From Strix aluco (Eukaryota; Chordata; Aves; Strigiformes; Strigidae): a stretch of 64,000 nucleotides of DNA. How positions within the stretch are numbered: position 1 is the stretch's first letter; every line of letters begins with the position of its first letter. This document shows, in pieces, positions 27,501 to 40,149 of the stretch. The stretch spans positions 25,138,029 through 25,202,028 of the forward strand of contig NC_133933.1 in the NCBI RefSeq assembly GCF_031877795.1. Direction: 5' to 3'. The position numbers and the translations under genes were made by a program. Below the pieces are notes generated by a model. It was not told where the DNA came from and did not search any database. It saw only the letters and a list, made by a program, of their open reading frames with translations.

Positions 27501-30500
27501 ATGTTTGGCACAAGCAAGCAGATGCTAGTTTCTCCTGCCTAGATGGTAAAGAGAGTAGAAATCAATATATTTCTGAAAGTCAGTAACTTTATTGTATATG
27601 TTACTGGTAAAGCCATGACAAAGAGAAGTTAAAGAGCTTTACAAAGTAACAGATTTTGAAAAGTTAAGCATAGAGCGATAAGCCTCCCCCAATCTATCCG
27701 TCACAGATCAGTGACCAAAATCAATTTGCAAAAAAATAATTTAAAAACCTCTCAGATTTCCCAGAAAGCAGTTTGGTTTGTAGAACTCAACCATATCCAA
27801 GGCAATAACAAACAGCCATGTGACCTCTCGTGGAAAGGCCATGAAAAAAAAAAAAAATCTGTCTGGAGTTTGTGTTGGCCAGGCAAATCAATATACTTAG
27901 TCATAACTCAACAGCACTACTTACAAAGCAAGTAATTGTTTTCTGACTAATGCCATCTCCACCATTTTTTAACAGAGAACAAGTTGCCAACGTACTGAGT
28001 TTACAGCAGATCTTAAATCGGTTTTGCTTGACAGCAGATTAAGCAGAGAAAAACAGTTTACTGATGCGGCAGTTAAGCAGTTACACATAAAAAAAGCCAG
28101 TTATAGTTCACAGACAACCATAACACTACTTTTCGGCTGTCTTAACGTATAAACATTATTACGCAATGATACATTTACAAATACTATACTCTAAAACTCT
28201 TCATACAAATCTTGCTTTTTCACCATCAAAGAAAATACATGATGACTAATTCAGGCCCAAAAACTTTCTAGGACTACTCAGGATCTTAGACTTTACTGTC
28301 ACAGAAGTGAGTTCTAAACTACATTAGTTATCTTACTTTTAGTTTTAATAATGATTTCGGGTTTAATTCCATTATGTTTTTATAAAGATATCAGCATGAC
28401 ATACATTTCACATGATTTAACTTCAAAGAGTTAAGATTAAGTTACTGAATTCTTGCAATACCTGCTGTAGTTTTTTATGGTATTAAAGAAGCTAGCAACA
28501 ATAAGTGAGAACATATGTTTAAGACTAGAGTAAAGTTTATTCCAAGAGGCAAAAATTTCCTTCAGCTTTATATAATTATTTTCAACTGCATACATATTAA
28601 AGAAAAAATTTTAACTTACTTACATACTCAAACTATGTGGCATAGTACTCTGTAATTTTCTAAGCCCAAAACATCACAACTGCAGCAATCTTTAATTAAT
28701 TACTTAGTTCTCCAAATCCCCCTCTTCCTTGCTCCCACCCAAAGACATCTCCACATCACCCAGTTTTTATGCAAATTCCAAGAAATGCTGCCCAATGAGC
28801 GTGTTCCAATGTTAAATATTTTTACCTTTAGAAATGGATCCTATCAGCTGTATTATTGAGCATAAAAACTACTTTCAGCAAACAGGAGAAAATTCCCGTT
28901 TGACAGTCTTTTAAGTTCACATCAAGTCTAGAAGGGATCTTCAGTCCAAGTCTACAGACAGCAAGCACCTACCATGTCTTAGAACTAATAGGAAAGCACA
29001 AAACTCGGAAGACTACAAATGAAGAAGCCTCGCAAAAATGAAAACAAAAAAAGAACTCCAAAAACCCCAGAAATCCCAGCTGTAACTCCAGCACTACTCC
29101 AAAGCACAAGTGTAATCTGAGCAGTATCATTCCACTCACATTCCAGGTAGAATGGATTTTGTGTTTACAAAACCTCACAACTGATGCTCCATCCTGTGTA
29201 TAAATATTTAATCACAGACAAGCACTTCACAAAAGGCAGCTTGAACATGTATCAGTGGCAAATGCATCTTCCCTAAGCTAAAACATAGAAAAATTCTTAT
29301 GTTACACGTACAATTAAATATGACATTGATAAAGAAGCCTTAAAGGTATGCACATTGAAAGAACCGATTTCTTAAGTTAGTCATTTTATATTTAAGATAT
29401 TTTTAAAGCATACTCATTGATCAGACAGGCAGGTGCAAGTCACAGGAAGATTATGATGCTGTACTTAAACATTCCAACCTAAAACAATGCTCACTGATAT
29501 ACTCTTCAAACACTCAGGGAAAACAGCAAATGCAATACTTTTCAAAAGCAAGCCACAAGCACAGTATTAGCTGTGGCAATAAAACTTCCTGCCTTTGAGA
29601 TTTACTCCTTGGTACAGCTCCAACAGGCATGTCTTATCACATGCAAGGATGGCAACGGCATAGAGAAATACTAGGAAGTCTAAAACAAGGCTGTTTACAG
29701 CCCTTGACCAACCTTGGTTACATAAAGACAGAAGATAAAGAATTAATGCTTGGGGAAGGGGCAGAGATTCTTGACAATCCAGGAATAACAGTTGTTTAAT
29801 TCCTAAACACTATGGCTCTGCACAAGAAAGTGCTATTGCTGGGCATGCACCCGTCACCCCAGAAGGTGTTTTCAAATGACAAGGGAAATATTTCCTCCTA
29901 TTAAAGCCAGAGCTATCCCCTTCCCATTTTGTCTGCTTGTCAAGTTCATTCACAAGGAGAGACTATACAAGACTAAAACACAGTATCCATCTGCTAATAG
30001 TTATGGGTTAATTCAGTCCTTTTTGTTAATTTGTGTTACATACCACAAGGGTTATGTTGTACTATAGACAGCACAAGAATGGTTTTATCATGCTGTGTTT
30101 CTCTGTTTCTACAAAAACAATAATGCTATAGATTAAGATATACAGCAAGACCTTTCTTCAGAGACATAAATGTAGAAAGCTAACATTATTTCCAGTCATA
30201 GGCTGACTATACCTACACACCAGAAATCAAGTTTTTCACATCTACCATAGAGAATAAAGATGGGGAGAGGAATAAGAACAGGGAGGGCAGAAAGAGTGTT
30301 TCCATTCACAGCTTCTGTAAGCTGTGCACGCTGTGACCACCACTCTGGGCTCTGCACCACTGTGGACAGCCAGTGTGACACCCTACCACGTCCCTCTTGA
30401 GGGTACTGGTACAGCTCCTCTCATTTTGTGCCTCATGCCTTAAGCTGTCTCCGTACAAGCCCCTCAGTTCCCCACCTCAGCACTCAGGTTTCCCTTCACA

Positions 30501-33500
30501 GGGACGGGCTCCGCATGCCCCCATTCTCATCTCCATCTACACACTCCAAGACCGTGCAGCACCTTAGAGTCACTAGTTCTTCTCATGCCTGCCACTCCTT
30601 TCTACTTAATTATGTATAAGTATTTCTACTTAATCTCATGTGGCACTTTGCCTCTTATATACCAACCAGTTCCTCCCTCTGTCTCTCCTCCACCTTCCCC
30701 CCCCAGAAAAACTCATTCTCATGAGGTCTATGCTACCCTACATAGTCACTAGCAACCTTTAGTCTCCTGTAACCCCTGACTTCACCCCACTCCATTTCCC
30801 CAACACCTCTTTCCTTGCCCCACTCACCTGGCTTGATTGCTTCTGCTTTTAGGTCTTTTCCTTCCAGGTTCACCACCTGATACTGGTTCTCCTTCCCCAC
30901 AACTCTCCCAGCCAGATTTATTTCTCTTAATATTGCATGCTGGAGAATCTCCCATGGAGCAATTTAAACTATTAATAAGCAGAGAGTAAAGGTCAGCTTA
31001 AAAAACCCAACACCTTTCACCTTTATAAAATTGCTTCACACACAGCTCAGGGGTTCCCAGTGAAGGAATCCTCTGTTATCCTAGCTTTCACCAACTCAGC
31101 TGGGCTGTGCTCCTTGATGCCTAGAATGTTTCTCAAAAGCTCCTGACTTGTTAGATTTGGTGATCCAAAAATTATGTGACAGATAAAATTCACACTTTTT
31201 TTGACTACTGCAAGCCTCAAAAAATCAGAATTCAGATGGAAATTTCATGTGGCTGTTCTTTTAATGTCAAGACACATGCAACAACAACATTAGTGTATCA
31301 CACATCAAGAAGAGATCCCCTTAAAAGGATAATTTACTGTAAGGGGTCTCATTTTTTCAGTAAAGCTAAGAACTATTTTGTTTACAACAAAACACCATTC
31401 TCTTAATAGTTATTTGCATGAAAAACTTGGGTCAAAGAAGCAGTAGTTACAAGTTTTGATTATTTTAGCATTACAGTCTCACTGAATGTATGATTTAGAT
31501 GCTACAATCCACTCTTACACCAAAGTGAAAGCAACCTGGGGTTTTTTTCCTTCTTTTTTTTTTTTTTTTAATATAAGAACATTTTCACACCTTCCCATAC
31601 TGTTTAATTTTTGCTGCACTTCACACTAAAGCCCAGCTGACTCTGTAAAAACTGCTCACAGGAAGTCACACTAAACTCAGAAATACCATATGGTCACTGA
31701 ACAAGAAAATAGCCATGGTTACCAAACCAAATTAATGCCATTGATCACTTTAAAGAGAGATAGTTGTAGGCTTGCTAATTATCTGAGGTGCTTATTATGT
31801 ATTTCAAAGTTTGAAACTAATTCTATACGTCTATCAAAGCTAATAAATCAATCAGCTCTGTTAAAGGCTTAGAGGAAAAGTAGAGCTTACTGCTCAAATC
31901 TATGGTGAACATATGAGAAACATTACTATGAAAGCCAGTCAAAAAGCCTCCTCATGGGAAAGGGTAACATTATGAGAACTAAGTGTTTTCATATGTTCTT
32001 TTTACCTTTGTTCTTTTATAGTCTTATTTTTCACCTCTTCTACGGCAAGATTTTTTTGGAGGCTACTAATCTGAATTCCATCTCTTTCTTCTCAAGGCCC
32101 CTTGGGACTGCTTGCCCCCATCAATGTCTTTTGTTCTTGCTACAGTAATTCTCTGATCAGTCAAAAATAGCTTTACATGGCATTCGCCAACAGAGTTGGG
32201 AATCTGCAATGGCAGCAGATTTGGAAAGAAGGAGTGAGAAAAAAAAACGAAGGGAAAAACCCTACTTTCTCAGCAATGCTGTGAGTCTGTCTGCTAAAAA
32301 ATAGAGAACATGCTTCATTCTGAAGTGATGCCTCTCACGCATTAATGAGCAAGCAAGGCAATCAGACTGAAGCAAAGGTACTGCTCTATACAGAGGACAG
32401 CCCAGCCACCCACGCTCAGGTTCCATGAAGGCAAAGTCACCACTGCAGCCTTATTTATCGCATTATATAACCTTCAAACAACCTTAACTCCACTACAATG
32501 AGTTCAAAAGCAGGTTAAAAAAAAAAAGGTAAATCCAATCCTTGCTGTTTTTTTCCCTATATACAGACAACACCCCCAAAAGGGAAAAAAAAAAACCTTC
32601 CAAGTTATGTTATGCAGTCTCACATCCTAATGCAGTCTTCCATATTTTGCACCACTGTAGTTATCAGGTCCCAATTTCAGCATCCATCTGCCTTTAACTG
32701 ATGTACACATTTAAGCTTCTAATCTCAAAATAACTGTGTCCTCAAACTAGGCTATTATATTACTACAGGATATTACTCACTTCACTGTAAAGGAGGAAAT
32801 AAATCTTTCTGCAGAATTTGATTTTCCTTTCGATTTAATGACTCCCAAAATATCTTCTACTACAATCATGGTGTAGTTCAACCATTTTATTCCTAAATAG
32901 AATACTAATGTTAAAGGCTGTTGTGTTTTGTTACTTTAACATTTAAAGATAATTACTTAAGAAAAAAAAAAAAAGAGACCCTGGATGTTTGTTTGCATCT
33001 GTAATTTGCATGTCAGTTCACTTGTACATTCAGCAATCAGCACAGCAGTATGCCAATACCAGTGGCAGTTTCTGGGAGCTACCAAAAAACCGGAGCAGCA
33101 CAAGTCAAGCTTATTTCACAGAGTAAAAGGCAAATGTATGTAAAATAAATATAAACTTGTGAATGTTATAAACAATATACTATGAATGTTTATAAGCATT
33201 ATTGAGTCAACAGTTTAGTGATTACAAACTTAAGTAGTTGCCACAAGAGTGTGTAAATGCCAGTGTTTTACATATTTATGTTTTCCTAGCTTCCCCTCTC
33301 CAAAGTCTGTTACCTCCCCTTGGCTGTTTCACACTATATCTCTTCCACCTCTATCACTGCAGGCTGTTTGCTTAAGGCTCTTACCCCTTTGCCCAGTTAA
33401 GAAATCCCACCTTATTCCCAGTCCCTATCTGTCCCAACTGCTTTGTTGCATTTTTACTCCCCTGCAATTCCACCAGTCAACACTTTTAAAGCTGAGCACA

Positions 33501-33617
33501 TTTATAAAGCCCACTGACAATCTGGATGCCTTATCCTGCTTGTTACTGTTTTACAGGTTTGTCTAAATCAGATATTCTATAAGAAGCTACTTGCAATTCT
33601 GATCAGACCGCTTTTGT
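18599..33617. other. no gene seen; probable DISP1 intronic sequence
   Basis: Fifteen kilobases with only short, unsupported open frames. Composition is AT-rich apart from a C/T-rich stretch at about 30380-30960. A T-rich run lies at about 31553-31569. No repeat family was recognised. Confidence 0.5.
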
Positions 33618-33872
33618 TCATTTAAAACACACACACGCTACAGACACACTTTTGAGTAACTGCAGCTCTTCATCCCTCTCCTGAAAAGAGATGGCTCTCA
33701 TTTGCTGACATACAACATGAACCATCAACCATTCTGCAAAATCATATTTTTCAATCTTATCCAGAGGCTGAGAACACAGATAGAGTCCTATTGCCTTCCT
33801 CACAGAAGTGTTTTTAATTAAACTTCTAATATCCTCTCCTCCTCCACTAGGAGAAAGATGGGAAGAAACCAC
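33618..33872 (-). other. unassigned 84-codon open frame downstream of the CpG island
   Basis: The frame reads SPSGGGEDIRSLIKNTSVRK then AIGLYLCSQPLDKIEKYDFA and EWLMVHVVCQQMRAISFQER, which looks more like protein than its neighbours (mixed hydrophobic and charged residues). A possible acceptor TTTCTCCTAG lies at 33847-33856 with exon start 33846. No clear donor is seen and I do not recognise the sequence. It may be an alternative 5' exon of the CpG-island transcript, or chance. Confidence 0.2.
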
Positions 33873-34344
33873 CAGGTGAGCCGTCCTTCACGTGGGAGCT
33901 AACCATTCCGTAAGTGGGGTACAGTGATAGCTAGCTGCAATAGCTGCAGATGCCATCGCTGGTAACACAGTCACTGGTCACCTGCAGCGAATCCAAAAAC
34001 CGGAGAGGCTTGTGCGCTCCTCATGATGTACATCTCTGAACAAACCTCTGCCTTAATGGTCTCCCCAGCGCATCTCCAGCACTTGCCACCACCACTGGAA
34101 GCAATGCTTAAGCAGCTTGTCAGAATACGGGTTGCGCAGGCAGAAGTCAGGAGCTGCCATATGAGTACCCTGTAGAAACCACTGCCTGTACACCTTGTGT
34201 TCTCAGAGTCTTTGCTCCTAACAAATGAACTAGGCAACTACAAGCAGTGTGTGCCTGAACAAAGACCAAAAGCACACCAAAGGCTGATCATATTTCAGTT
34301 CACAATGAATGAAAAAAGTTAGGTGCCTGAGCACCTTTTTTTGT

Positions 34345-34368
34345 AAAAAAAAAAAAAAAAAAAAAAAA
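34345..34368 (+). repeat. poly(A) tract, 24 A, at CpG island edge
   Basis: An A run preceded by a short hairpin-like AGGTGC/GCACCT and T7. It marks the low-GC side of the island. Confidence 0.9.
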
Positions 34369-35210
34369 GCCCCAGCTCCCACTAAAATAAACACAAAAAT
34401 TCAGAAGTGAACTTAAAAAAATTTTCATTTGTACATGTTTCAAAATAAGGCTCAGAAGACACATGGGCACCGCTGGCTGCCCAGCGGCTGCGAGGGCAAC
34501 CCCCACCGCCCGCACACCTCCACCCCAACGAGAGCTCTCCCGCCCCCGCGGAGGAGACGCCGGTGTCCCGGGGGGACGGGTCCCGGGGCGCTACTCCCAG
34601 GCGAGGGGGTTACTCCCCCCGCTACAGCCGGAGCACGGGGCCGGGGCCGCCGCCGCCTCCCCCGAGCCACCGGCCCGACCTACTCCAAAGCGGAGGCGGG
34701 GGGGAGCCGCTCCCGCACGGCGGCGGGGTGGGGGGGCCCGCGGCGCGCCCGCCAGCCCGGAGGGGCTGGAGGCGGAGGGAGCCGTCCCGGCGGACGGGAG
34801 GCGGCAAGCAGGCAGACGGGCTGCCCGTCCGCCTGCCCGCCGCCCGCGCCGCGCTGAGGGGCCCCGCCGCCGCCCGCGCCGGGCTGCCGGCTGCCCGCCG
34901 GAGCCGGCTGCGGCTGACGCGGCCGGTACCGCCCTCCCGCCGCGGGGGCCGCACACCTCAGCGCCGGCGCGGAGAGACCGCCCCGCGGGGCCCGCCCGCC
35001 CCCGGCAGGCTCCTCTCACCTCACGGCCGGGGGCGGGCGGGGAGAGCCGCTGGCCCCCCCGGCGGCGCGTACCTGGCGGCTGCCGGCGGCAGAGCCCCGG
35101 CGGCGGCTGCCCGTTGTTGTTGGCCCGGGTGGCGGCAGGAAGCGAGCAGCCCCCGCGGCGGCGGCGTCTCCACCGTGGCGCAGTTACCATGGGACGGACG
35201 CCCTCTCCCT

Positions 35211-35218
35211 CCGGAAGT
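35211..35218 (+). promoter_or_regulatory. ETS/GABP-type site
   Basis: CCGGAAGT within the CpG island matches the ETS-family (GABPA/ELK) consensus frequent in CpG-island promoters. Confidence 0.45.
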
Positions 35219-35252
35219 CACCGCCGGGAGGGCGGGGAAGGGGGCGGGAGAG

Positions 35253-35265
35253 GCGCCATCTTGAG
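35253..35265 (-). promoter_or_regulatory. YY1-type element, proximal copy
   Basis: The minus strand reads CTCAAGATGGCGC, a second copy of the same core 40 bp further into the transcript direction. Confidence 0.5.
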
Positions 35266-35290
35266 CGCGGCGCGCGGCCTGGCGCCTGCC

Positions 35291-35305
35291 TTCCGCCATC
35301 TTGAG
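35291..35305 (-). promoter_or_regulatory. YY1-type element, distal copy
   Basis: The minus strand reads CTCAAGATGGCGGAA, a full match to the core AAGATGGCGGM motif typical of positions just downstream of CpG-island start sites. Confidence 0.6.
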
Positions 35306-36934
35306 TGTGGCCGCAGGGCCGTGCGGGCGAGGAGGTCGCCAGAGGGCCCGTCCCCGTCCTCCCCCTGCGCCCAAGCCCTGAAAGCGGGCAGGGGTTGTGT
35401 CGGGGAAGCTTTCTAAAACTCTCCAAAGAATGACAGCCTCATACAGACAGTTTTAAAAAGAGATCTAAACAGAAGGAAGGTCGTATCTCGGGTTGAAACG
35501 ATTCTCTTCAGTGTTAGATAATTACAGTAACGAAAGGAGAACGAGCATAATGCTACCAGTGGAAAATCTGGTGTTTTGGTTTTTTTTTTTCCTGGAGGAA
35601 TTAAGTAAAGAAACTAAACCTGGCGCTCTCAGCAGTTGCCCTGTAACTTGAGGTGGTTGCAGAGGGTCTCTGTCATCATGGAGGAGAGACAGGGTACGTG
35701 GCAGAAAGGCCAGGAAGAGCAGGGAGGAGGGGAGCGTGGTGAGGGGCCCAGGCTCACCCAGGGCACCACACAGGCCACAGCGGCCCTAGGATGGTTTCAG
35801 CCCAGGCTGTAACACAGATCCCTTCTCTGGCCCCTGCAGCATCCCCCTGCATGCAGTGCACTGTCCTCAAGCTTTTAAAGAAATTTCAATACTGTATATA
35901 AAAATCACACATAGAAAACAATATTATCTAGATGGGTAAATCCAGTGCTGAAATGCTAGGAAAAGCTTGCTACAGCCGTAATTGTGCCATCTTGTGCATA
36001 TGCTTCAGTTTTTAATTACATATGCATACCATTTTGTCCCAAGTGACCTCCACCTCATTTAGTGCACAGAATGGGCTGAAATACAGGTACGTTGTTACTC
36101 AGAGACACAGAGTTTCCTAACTTTTGAGCGCTTTCTTTTGCGGTTGGAATAAAAGTACATCTCCATAATTTTTAAAACCAGGATAAGACATTGGATAATT
36201 TGCAGTGATCCTTGCATGTGACAAGCTGTTACACTTTCATCCCATTGCAAGGGTAATCAGCTAAGAGTCGGTCTGAAGCATGTGAAACACCCCGGGTCAG
36301 ACTGTCGATGATTTGCAAGTCAGTTTGCAGCCTGAGTCAGAGACACTGACCCCCTCCCTTCTTTCTTGTTCTTCCTCTAGGGTTCACTTGACATGGTTTT
36401 TATTAAAGGCTCATTATAATCTTGAGTTCTGACTCAGACCTCATCCTAAGTGCCAGCAGCACGTCTCCTGTATAAGCTCAAGAGCTTGTGTTTGGTCAGA
36501 CAGGGGTAGGATCAGAGCATGAAATGCTGTGGAAGTTGATGTTTTTAACTCTGTCATGTCTGGCACTACAGATGTGCTCAAGGAGCACAACAGTGAATGG
36601 GAGAGAGCATATGAATTTTAGAGGAGATATGTCTTCTGCAAAGCAGTGTGAGCAAGTGGAAGAGGAAAAGCTCTAGCCTGTCTGGCTGCAGACAGACTTT
36701 GCTGCCAGGCCTGGTCGCTTAATATCATATTCTGCCACTTAATCTCTAATTCTTCTATCAGCTCAAGCGACTACTAAATCATGTAATATAGTTTCTGTAA
36801 TTCCTGCGACACCTTCCCTTTTTTCACAAAATATACCTACAGGATATCATTTGTGCTTCAGTGATCCCTCCACTGAAGTACTCTAACCTCGAGAAATTCG
36901 GGATGTTTCGACACCACAGCTCCTTGTCTTTCAT

Positions 36935-36949
36935 TGCCATCTAGTGTTC
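36935..36949 (-). promoter_or_regulatory. CTCF-like motif (weak)
   Basis: The minus strand reads GAACACTAGATGGCA, close to the CTCF core CCACTAGATGGCA with one changed position. It lies about 1.6 kb outside the CpG island. Confidence 0.3.
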
Positions 36950-37172
36950 ACACGTGGAAGAGATGCTATAAACTAATGGAACTTCTCATCAGCTCGATTT
37001 GCCGTAATTAACACATTTTGAAATTGATAGATGGCACTGATAGAAGATATCTTTCTAAATTAGCAAAATATTTCTCTATGTAAAATCTAGAGATATATCC
37101 ATATTTTTATTTTATGGCATTAAATTCTGACACAGATCTCTTTATTCAAAATCAATAGCACTCACAAATCAA

Positions 37173-37192
37173 AGAGAGAGAGAGAGAGAGAG
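37173..37192 (+). repeat. (AG)10 microsatellite
   Basis: Perfect AG dinucleotide repeat preceded by AA, in intergenic sequence beyond the CpG island. Confidence 0.95.
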
Positions 37193-40118
37193 ATCAGTTA
37201 TTTACTTCTGGCTACACTGTTCTCTGTAACTAATTAGATTTCTTCAGAAAATAATGGACACAAAAAAATCCCAAACGCAACCCTGAAATAATCTATCACT
37301 CTGCTTCATTTTCATCTCTCCCAAAAAGGAGTAGCCATCCAGATCAGAGCCCAATCAAAATTCTACTTGCAAAGTAAAATTGCAAAGCTTGGATCCTTCA
37401 AAACATCTACAAAAAGGAGCAAGGTGGTTTGAGACAAAGAGGAGAGAAAAAATGAGGGATTATCCAAAGATCATCTGTCTTTGGTTTCTAATCTTTTCTC
37501 CCTTGATGTCTTTCTTTACAGTGACTTCTTATTCTCATCCCTAGTCCTGATCAGCAGTTAAATAGTTCATAACATTGAAACACCCTTGTCTGTCTTTTAC
37601 TGTTAACGCATAAACTTACTTAAGAGACAAACATGAGGGACTTACAAAATCTCCCCATGTTTCTATGAAGAAAGTGTTTAGCAGCCAGTACAGATAATTC
37701 CCCCTTGAAGATCTCAGATTCTAAATTAAGATACAAATCCTGAGTAGCAAATACAATAAAAGGAATACAAACACAGAAATTCATATGATAGTTTTGTGCA
37801 TACTCAGATCCTTATATATATTTAACACAACTTACCCTCCTACCTGTTCAGGAAAGAATTGGAAAGTCATTATTTTCTGAATTAGTCCAGCTAAAAAGGA
37901 AACAAAGCAAGGTGCTCAGCTGCTTTCATTCCAGTTAAATTTAATTTTAATTAGAGCAATTTCAGATCATACTTCTGGCAGCTGTGTTTATCACACTTTC
38001 TTCAAAGGATAGGAATTAGCATTGACTGACATTGCCATCAAAGCTCATTTATTCATCCGCCCACATCCTACCAGCTCTTCTGAGTTTGTCTGTTTATTTA
38101 GCACTTTAATAACACCACAATAAATAAGATTTCATTTCGAAGTGTGCATGGTTTTTGTCAAAGCATTTAGTGCAAGCTTCTTATAATGTCACAGTAGAAT
38201 CCCTCTTTGCAGGTTTGATGAAAGAGCAGCTAGCTGTTCTCCAGAAGAGACATTTTTAAATGGTTAACAAGAACATAGACTGAATTTCTTGTTTTTCCAT
38301 TTTTGTCAACAACTAGAAAATATCTGTCTTTCAGCAGGGGGGAAAAGTGCCAGAAACGACCTGTCAACCCTTAAGCTGCAGAAGACTGCCCAAGTCCAAA
38401 GCCAGATAGGTCATTGGGGGGTTTGAACTTTCGGGGTTTGGGAAAACCATGTAATGAAGACTCAGCTCTCTGTTTCATAGCTGCTTTATCCTTGCCAGCT
38501 CATACAGAGTGAGCCCTGCCCGTTCACTTGCAGCACGCAATCTGCTGTCATCTCTTGTGAACTAGAAGTAGGTTGCTGCTGTGAAGACCATCTTTTATTT
38601 CATATTTGTGGAGCACCTGGCAAAACAGGACTTGATCCCCAATTGGAGCTGTTGGAGCACAGGAATGAGGTGGATGGATCTTGGCTCAGCTGCCTCTTTT
38701 GGAGGCACATAGAGAACTGCTGTCACATCAGACCAGACACCAGAGATGTCAGCAACAGGAATCTGCTGCCTACATTGCAACCTCAAGCCCCGGGGTGACA
38801 GAGAGAAGCAGTTAGGATAGGGCCTCATGGGCTTATTCTTCCGTTATCAGCAGTAACTTGCATATAGTCATGCTTGTTCATGGATGACAAAATACAAGAA
38901 AATGATGCCACAGGAAGAGAAAAAGCTCCTTTCAGTTGCTTTCCAAAAAGAAGTAAAGCAAAAAACTGCATTTGATTTTTAACAGGTGGAACTCAACTGA
39001 GTTGACAGAACAAGTTCTCAACAGGCACCCTTCACCAAAAGATTCCCTCCAGATCTCACCTTTACCCCCAACTTGCCAATAAAGATATCATCAGGTACAA
39101 ACTAGAAGCAGCAAAGAGAAGCAACCTGACAAAAGCTGAATAGGGTGGAAATGGAGCCTCCTGTGTATATTACCCAGACAGAAATGGCTGATTGCAAGCT
39201 TCCTCTGTTATGCTTTGCTTACTTATGAAATCAGGAGAAAGCCAAAGGACAGTGTGGGCATTTTCTGCCTTGCAGTGAAACATCAAAACTGATGATGGAA
39301 ATTGTTCCTTCCCAAAGGTTTATCATGCTAGAAGCAGAACAGGGTTATCAGCATTGGCACTAGCTGAAAGAAAGAAATCAGAGCCCTCACTTAAAGACAT
39401 AATTCAAAATGTGAACAAGGAACAGCATGGCTGTAAGTTGTCTCGCTGGTGGGCATACGATTCTGAAGAGAAGGCAAATTAAAAAAAAAACAAACCACAA
39501 CAACAAAACCCACAAAGAAAACAGATGAGAAAATGAGTAATGGGAATAAATTCCACTGCTTTGACCACAGCATTACTTTATCAAATCCTAGGACCTAATA
39601 TGCAACAGAATTATCATAAGACGACAGTTCTGTGTAATGGAAATAGTTTAAGTTTCAATATTTCATTCAGCAGCGCAGACAGGCCTGTGGAGTGTGCCAT
39701 CTTAGCTGGAACATTTACTGATTCTGACCACTGGTTTATACAGCAGGAGCTGAAAGGTGAAGAATTCAACTCTCCAGTTCTGAAATTAGGAAGAAACAGA
39801 AATGCCAAGGAAACAAGACACTCAGCAGCCTGTGAGAAAGTGATGGAAAATTCACGGCTTTCAATCAGTTACAGCACTTGTTATGCAGAAATAGGCTGAG
39901 CTCCCGGTTTTGCTTGGAGGTTGTGTCACTTCCAATCTTCCCTGTGAGACTCAAGCATGGTTTATAGTGGTGATTTGCATGTAGATGAATGAAACGTCTG
40001 CTTTCAGTGATTCTGTGTCTGAAACTTCCTTTTCACTAGTTGAGAAAGAAAACAGGTTTTTGGGGGAGAATATTACTCTTGTAAAAAATCCTCATGCTCT
40101 AAACCATTGTGATCTGTC

Positions 40119-40145
<27 letters not shown>
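40119..40145 (+). repeat. poly(T) tract, 27 T
   Basis: The longest homopolymer in the window. It would be a poly(A) tail on the minus strand, but the sequence on either side is not a recognisable SINE or retrocopy. Confidence 0.95.

Positions 40146-40149
<4 letters not shown>

Larger units (their letters stand above)
35020..35310 (-). other. putative non-coding first exon (DISP1 5' UTR candidate)
   Basis: From the YY1-marked start region near 35310 the minus strand offers two good splice donors: CCAG/GTACGC (exon end 35073) and GTGAG/GTGAGA (exon end 35020). An upstream-type ATG frame (MAEGRRQAARR...) begins within the YY1 element and runs past the first donor. No acceptor partner can be chosen. 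Start and end are inferred. Confidence 0.4.
34450..35420 (-). promoter_or_regulatory. CpG island promoter, probably DISP1
   Basis: An abrupt ~1-kb block of very high GC with abundant CpG in otherwise AT-rich sequence. It contains two YY1-type elements, an ETS-type CCGGAAGT at 35211-35218, and GC-box-like GGGCGGG stretches at 35014-35040 and 35230-35250. The YY1 elements read AAGATGGCG on the minus strand, the usual sense orientation just downstream of a start site, so transcription towards lower coordinates is favoured. The expected next gene after FAM177B on this strand is DISP1. No coding sequence can be assigned; long Arg/Pro/Gly/Ala frames here are composition artefacts. Confidence 0.75.

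Noticed and set aside
34321..34342. Hairpin AGGTGC-CTGA-GCACCT followed by T7, resembling a bacterial intrinsic terminator
   Set aside because: The context is vertebrate nuclear DNA, so such a terminator has no role; chance palindrome beside a homopolymer tract.
34463..35416. 317-codon open frame on the plus strand, and overlapping 233-, 199- and 142-codon frames
   Set aside because: All lie in the CpG island and are rich in Arg, Pro, Gly and Ala in every frame. High GC removes stop codons; there is no domain text.
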